The notes beneath the pieces were generated by a model. The model searched no databases, was not told where the DNA came from, and saw nothing but the letters and a program-made list of their open reading frames with translations. Shown here one piece after another: positions 59,544-64,000 of a stretch of 64,000 nt of DNA. Made by a program: the position numbers and the translations under genes. The DNA comes from Nymphaea colorata. Taxonomy: Eukaryota; Streptophyta; Magnoliopsida; Nymphaeales; Nymphaeaceae. The stretch lies in contig NC_045147.1 of NCBI RefSeq assembly GCF_008831285.2, forward strand, positions 4,426,001 through 4,490,000, read 5' to 3'. Position 1 is the first letter of the stretch. Each line of letters opens with the position of its first letter.

Positions 59544-61280
59544 TTATATACTAGTAACAACCTTTTTTCTTTCTGGACAAATATCTTGTAGGTACTTACA
59601 TTTGGTATTGATGTGTTTAGTTCTACTATAAAACTTTGGATTCTTCACATACATGATCACCGCTTGATTGTCACAATAGATAGTTATTGGTACATTTGCA
59701 TCCATGACAATCCCATGATGCTTAAATAGTCTCATTAGCCAAATACCTTCTTGCACTACCATAGATCCAACTACAAATTCTGCTTTTGTGGTGATGGAGT
59801 TACACAAGTTTGTTTTTTTCCTACACCAAGATATGCACTATGATTAAGCAAAAACACATATCCTGATGTGGATTTTTGTTCATCGGGGTCTCCTCTCCAT
59901 CTGCATCAATATACCACCTTGATAGCATAGAGTCAAAATTTTAGTGTCTTTAAAGTATGGTATAATTCTCTTAACTGCTTTTCAATAAGCATATCAAGAA
60001 TTTGACTAGTATTGGCTGATCATACCAACTGCATGACAAATGTCAGGTTGTGTACATATTGTTAGGTATGTTGGACTGCTTGCTGCATTGGAATGTGGCA
60101 CTCATGACATTTGATTTTTTTCATCTAATGTTCATGGACACATTTTTATTGATAGACTGTCACCCTTTTCTATTAGAGTACCTAATTGATTTGCAGCTTT
60201 GCATATTAAATCGCATAAGGACCTTCTTTATGTATGAATCCTATGAGAGAGGAAGAAGTCTTTTTGAGTGATCTCTTTTAGTTTCATTAAATAAATGTTG
60301 TTTCACTCATGTCCTTCATCTCAAAATGAATGAACAATTGATCCTTGATTGGTTTCAGTAACTCCAAGTTAGCTAATAGTATATACAATGAGAGAATCAC
60401 AAACTTTTCTTTTTGTCATTTCATATAAACACAATGGTCTTCATCAATCAAATCAAAACCATTTGAAATGATGGCCTCATGAAATTTCAAATATGATTGC
60501 TTGGATGATTTCTTCAGCTCATAAATGGATCGTTTGAGTTTGCAAACTTTGCGCTCATAGCCTTTGGTAATATACTCCTTAGTTGTTCCATGTAAATTTC
60601 TTTATCTGATTCTCCATTAAGGTATGATGTCTTCACATCCATCTGATATAATTCTAGATTCATATATGAGATGATAACTAGCATGAGGCAAATAAAAGTC
60701 ACATTGACTATCGAAGAAAAAGTTTCATTCTAGTCTATGCCCTCTTTCTGTCTATATCTTTTTGCAACTAGGCGAGTTTTAAATCTTTCAATGGACCATT
60801 GAGCATTTCTCTTTATATTCATAACCCATTTGTTCCCAATAGCTCTTCATCCTAGAAGAACATCAACAAGTTCTTAGATTTTATTGGTGCTCATAGATTT
60901 GATCTTTTTTTCCATTGCACTTTTTTTAGCCTGCATAAATTTTTGGAATGTCAATATCATCAAGAGATACCATCATAGCTTATCCTTCTACATCAAATTT
61001 GCGTTGCAGAATACTCTTCCATGTACTTTGATGAAGCATTGTGACAGTGCTGACATCCTGTTCTATATGAGGTTTACTCCCACTATCTAGGAGCAACTAA
61101 CACATCTCATGGTGTGTCTCATTTTCTTGAACAATATTATTTACTTGTTCCAGATCATCTAATTTCATATAATTTAATATTTTTCTCTATATCACCCTTT
61201 ATAGAAAATTCATCCTCCAAGAATGTGGCATCTCGTGAATCTTTTTCATTAGTACTCTCATCGCTATTTTCTCCTAGGAA
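59544..61280 (-). pseudogene. Second Ty1/copia retrotransposon remnant (RT and RNase H)
   Basis: On the - strand, RT sequence (ELYQMDVKTSYLNGESDK, YMEQ) lies at about 60,660-60,590. The RNase H end follows at 59,807-59,544, with TTKAEFVVGSMVVQEGIWL, VPITIYCDNQAVIMYVKNP and SRTKHINTKCKYLQDI. Between them (59,820-59,930) the reverse strand still shows DADGEET-like and GYVFLLNH-like RNase H traces, with stops and frame changes. The retained order RT then RNase H and the lack of any LTR pair indicate an old truncated copy. It runs opposite to, and is distinct from, the copia remnant at 42-45 kb. Confidence 0.82.
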
Positions 61281-61282
61281 TA

Positions 61283-61480
61283 GGGGTGCACAATGAGTCG
61301 AGCTACTCGAGCTCGACTCGTTTAAGCTCGACTCGTAAGCTAGTTCGAGCTGCTTCATTAGTTAAACGAGTCGAGCTCGAGTTCACGAGTCAACTCGTTT
61401 AACTAATCGAGTCGAGCTCGAGTTCACTCTAGTGGATTCGTTAAAGCTCAACTTGGCTCGATTAACATACCAGTTTTAAA
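61283..61480. repeat. GAGCTCG-rich repeat island
   Basis: Starts AGGGGTGCACAATGAGTCGA and continues with GAGCTCGACTCG, TCGAGCTCGAGTTC and AACGAGTCGAGCTCG words, including inverted copies that can pair. It resembles the islands near 3.4 kb and 10.7 kb, and the AGGGGTG edge suggests the terminus of a common repeat family. The opposite end was not found. Confidence 0.5.
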
Positions 61481-64000
61481 AAAACCGGTTCAGCTGTCTC
61501 ACTTCTTCTCAGGCAGGAAAAAAGTTTAGGGTTTCTTTTTTTCATTCTATGTTTCTTTTTTTCGTTCTCCCTCTCTCCGACTCCGACTCTCCCTCTCTCA
61601 GTCTCTCTGACTTCTCCTTCTCTTCTCTGCCTGTGCTCTGCGCTCCTACCGGCTGTCGCCCTGCGTCAGTGTGCTCTCCCGCCGCATCTCCGCTTCTCCA
61701 GTGACATCCAACTCAAAGGCCGCACCGCGCATCCTACTCTGGAAGTGTCCCATTTCTCTGGCGTCAACCTGCTTATGCGAGACTGCAATGTCCTTCTCCT
61801 CCTTCAACCAGCTTCTCCATTGTGGTTGTTCCAGGTGTGGCTCTGCCGTCCATCTCTCCCTCTCTCTCTCTGTTTTCGTCTCTCTCTCTCTCTCTTGGTT
61901 GCTCTATGACTCATAATGTCTAAACCCGCGTTTGATGGGGGATTTTGGTTTCTATGGTGTCTTGTAGCTGTATCGGAGACCTTTCGCCATTCTGGTGACC
62001 TGCTGCTTTGATCAATGTTGAGCGTCTTTCAAGTACCTTCCTTCGAGCCCCTACCTGTCTCTCTCTTTCTCACATACACAAGTGCATATTACGTGTGTAT
62101 TCTTACTTTTGACTTGCACAGACTGGCTTTATTAAATTTGATTTGCTGATGTTAATGTATCGTTGTTTGCAAAGGACGGTCTACTAGTTCAAAAGAAGCT
62201 TCAGGTTTGAGCAATGATCTTTACAATGATCTTATACACATCTGTAGGCTCGGTTACAAATACATGTAAATTTGGTTTCTTTTTCTTTTTCTTTTCTTCT
62301 TCCTTTCTCTACTTCTTCCTCCTATTCTTTCCTTCTTTTACTGTTTTATATACTGTTATGTTGTTTATATTCTGTTGTCTGTACTAGCCCTTTTTGAGGG
62401 TCCACTTCCTAAGCCTGCCTAGCGATTTTGGCTACTAAATGTTAGGACTTAGGACATGTCACAGTTACATATTTTGCTATTTCGTTGTTGCTATTGGATA
62501 TGTTATGTGTGTTGCAATATTTGTTATTGTGCTTCACACATGTTTGACAATCTAACTTTAACTCAATATTGTCTGCCCCTTTTTTCCCTACGAGTTATTC
62601 TTTTGGCCTGCCTAGGCTGCACTAGATCCCAGTCTAGCCCTTTTTGAAGGTACATTGCTTAGGTTCTGGCTATTGCATTTGACTACGTATGTCAGAGGAA
62701 CATGATGAAGAAGAAATTCTTTTTAGAACTGTCATTTTTTTCCTGATGTGGGAAAGCCTGACTTCTTTTTTTTTTTCTTTTTATAATGCCAAACAGTTAC
62801 ATAGAATGAATTGGGCATAATATGTAACAGTATAAATAGGAAATGACAATCATACTAGTGCAACTTATGAGTCATTGCATAAATCGTACTAGTGCAACCA
62901 TCCCTTTGTATTGAATCTTATTTATCGATCAAGCCACTGCCTTTTGTTTGTAACTTGACCAGGAAACTAAGTTATTTATAACAGAACTCAATAAAACTGG
63001 AATGCTTTTGTTCATCTGGATCTCTTGTCCAATCCACATATGAAAAAGGAATAGCCATGACTATGCCTTCACCTTGTCTGTTTTTTGATATCATAAGGCA
63101 TCAACAGATGTTCCCTTTAAGGTATCACAAGATTTTTTTTGGAGCCTCCCTATATAGCGAGTCTTGGCTGATGTATAAATCGGGAAATTTGATTGGGAAC
63201 ATGCTATAAGTAAACTGTCAATATTGCAACATGCCAACAAGTTTTATGTTATTGAGTTGGATGATTATAAAACCTAATATTAGCATCAAGTTTTTGATGG
63301 GCAGGGTCAATAGTCAATAAACACTTGCAATTACTGATATCTGTTTACTTTACTTTTTAAGAGATCAAGGAAGCATTTTGTCGTGGAAGAACAAGCTCAT
63401 ATTCTATATGTCAACTTCTATTCCCAAGAAACAATTTGATTTTCTCATGTCCTTTGGAACCTTTTGCTTGAAACAAGCTCTTTTGTATTTGTGAATTCCA
63501 TGTTTCTGAATTTCAAGAAAATACTTTGAAACCAGGAAATCAGGCATGTATAGTTTATTTAACTTGCCAACATAATTTTTTGGATCCTTTTTGCTATAGC
63601 AATTTATTTTCCATGTAAACTTTTTCCTTTAATTTACCTTAATACATTCATTTTCAACATCCAACTGACTTAAGGACTGCCTTGATCAACAACATGGTAA
63701 AGGATGATAATTGATGTTAATGGTTCCCATTTTTGCTTTTTTGGGATGATTTTTTTTTTTCATAATCAAACCCATGATGTTTTGGGAAGTACTTGAAAAA
63801 GTGTCAAGCTTTCAATGTTTGTTTGCTCTGTCTGACCCATATCTATCTTAAAACCCTATTTGAATCCAACTATTGTGGAAGAGAATAATTAAAGTTTTTG
63901 ATGTTGTACATCCTAGAAGTTATCTGTTTGTTCATTTATTGCTTTGTTAAACTATTGCTGTATGCAGCTAGTTCTTAATTTGTGTAAAAGAAGCTTGAGA
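61481..64000. other. Intergenic or unassigned transcribed region, no gene recognised
   Basis: 61,500-62,000 is CT-rich with AGGGTTTC near 61,528 and (CT)n runs at 61,855-61,895, a composition seen in plant 5' leaders, but no start codon leads into a recognised protein. The remainder is AT-rich with no supported feature. Confidence 0.35.

Noticed and set aside
1-64000. CRISPR arrays, operons or bacterial features
   Set aside because: The DNA is plant nuclear in character; the regular 30-bp arrays are LTR minisatellites without spacers.

Overview
This 64 kb window is AT-rich plant nuclear DNA, most likely from an angiosperm. The evidence is a plant-type TMCO1 gene, a plant mobile domain (PMD) protein locus, a captured fragment of an EIN3/EIL ethylene-response transcription factor, a Tat-lineage Ty3/gypsy retrotransposon, Ty1/copia and hAT remnants, and a tRNA-derived SINE. 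I could not place the species. The region is gene-poor and transposon-rich, with nested insertions; only two loci look like host genes.

Layout. 0-7.9 kb: intergenic, with two local direct duplications (2.1-2.5 kb and 5.6-6.2 kb) and a GAGCTCG-rich repeat island. 7.9-10.3 kb: a GC-rich, intronless PMD protein locus on the + strand, open over about 2.3 kb except for one frameshift in a G run. 10.7-14.35 kb: a second GAGCTCG island and a decayed hAT transposase (- strand). 14,395-15,836: a non-autonomous TIR element (3-bp target duplication TAG) carrying an EIN3/EIL fragment. 20,684-37,253: a 16.57 kb Tat-type Ty3/gypsy element on the - strand, bounded by 5-bp target duplications CTCCT, with LTRs of 4.27 kb (5', right) and 3.23 kb (3', left), PBS and PPT, gag, protease, G-patch, RT, RNase H, an archaeal-type second RNase H and integrase. 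It also has a PMD-like reading frame between the 5' LTR and gag. All its frames are broken by stops or frameshifts. 42.4-45.4 kb: a decayed Ty1/copia (+). 46,915-47,568: a second member of the TIR family, ending 237 bp before the start codon of the intact TMCO1 gene (47,806-48,405, +). 54,815-55,259: a third, MITE-sized member of that family. 56,273-56,510: a tRNA-derived SINE (- strand) with a 17-bp target duplication. 59.5-61.3 kb: a second Ty1/copia remnant (-), followed by a third GAGCTCG island. The rest to 64 kb shows no gene I can support.

The most interesting points are: a PMD module carried by a Tat retrotransposon about 21 kb from a separate, better preserved PMD gene; EIN3/EIL coding sequence captured by a small TIR element, with two relatives in the same window, one of them inside the TMCO1 promoter region; and a roughly 490-bp tract with no substitutions between otherwise diverged LTRs, which suggests LTR-LTR gene conversion.
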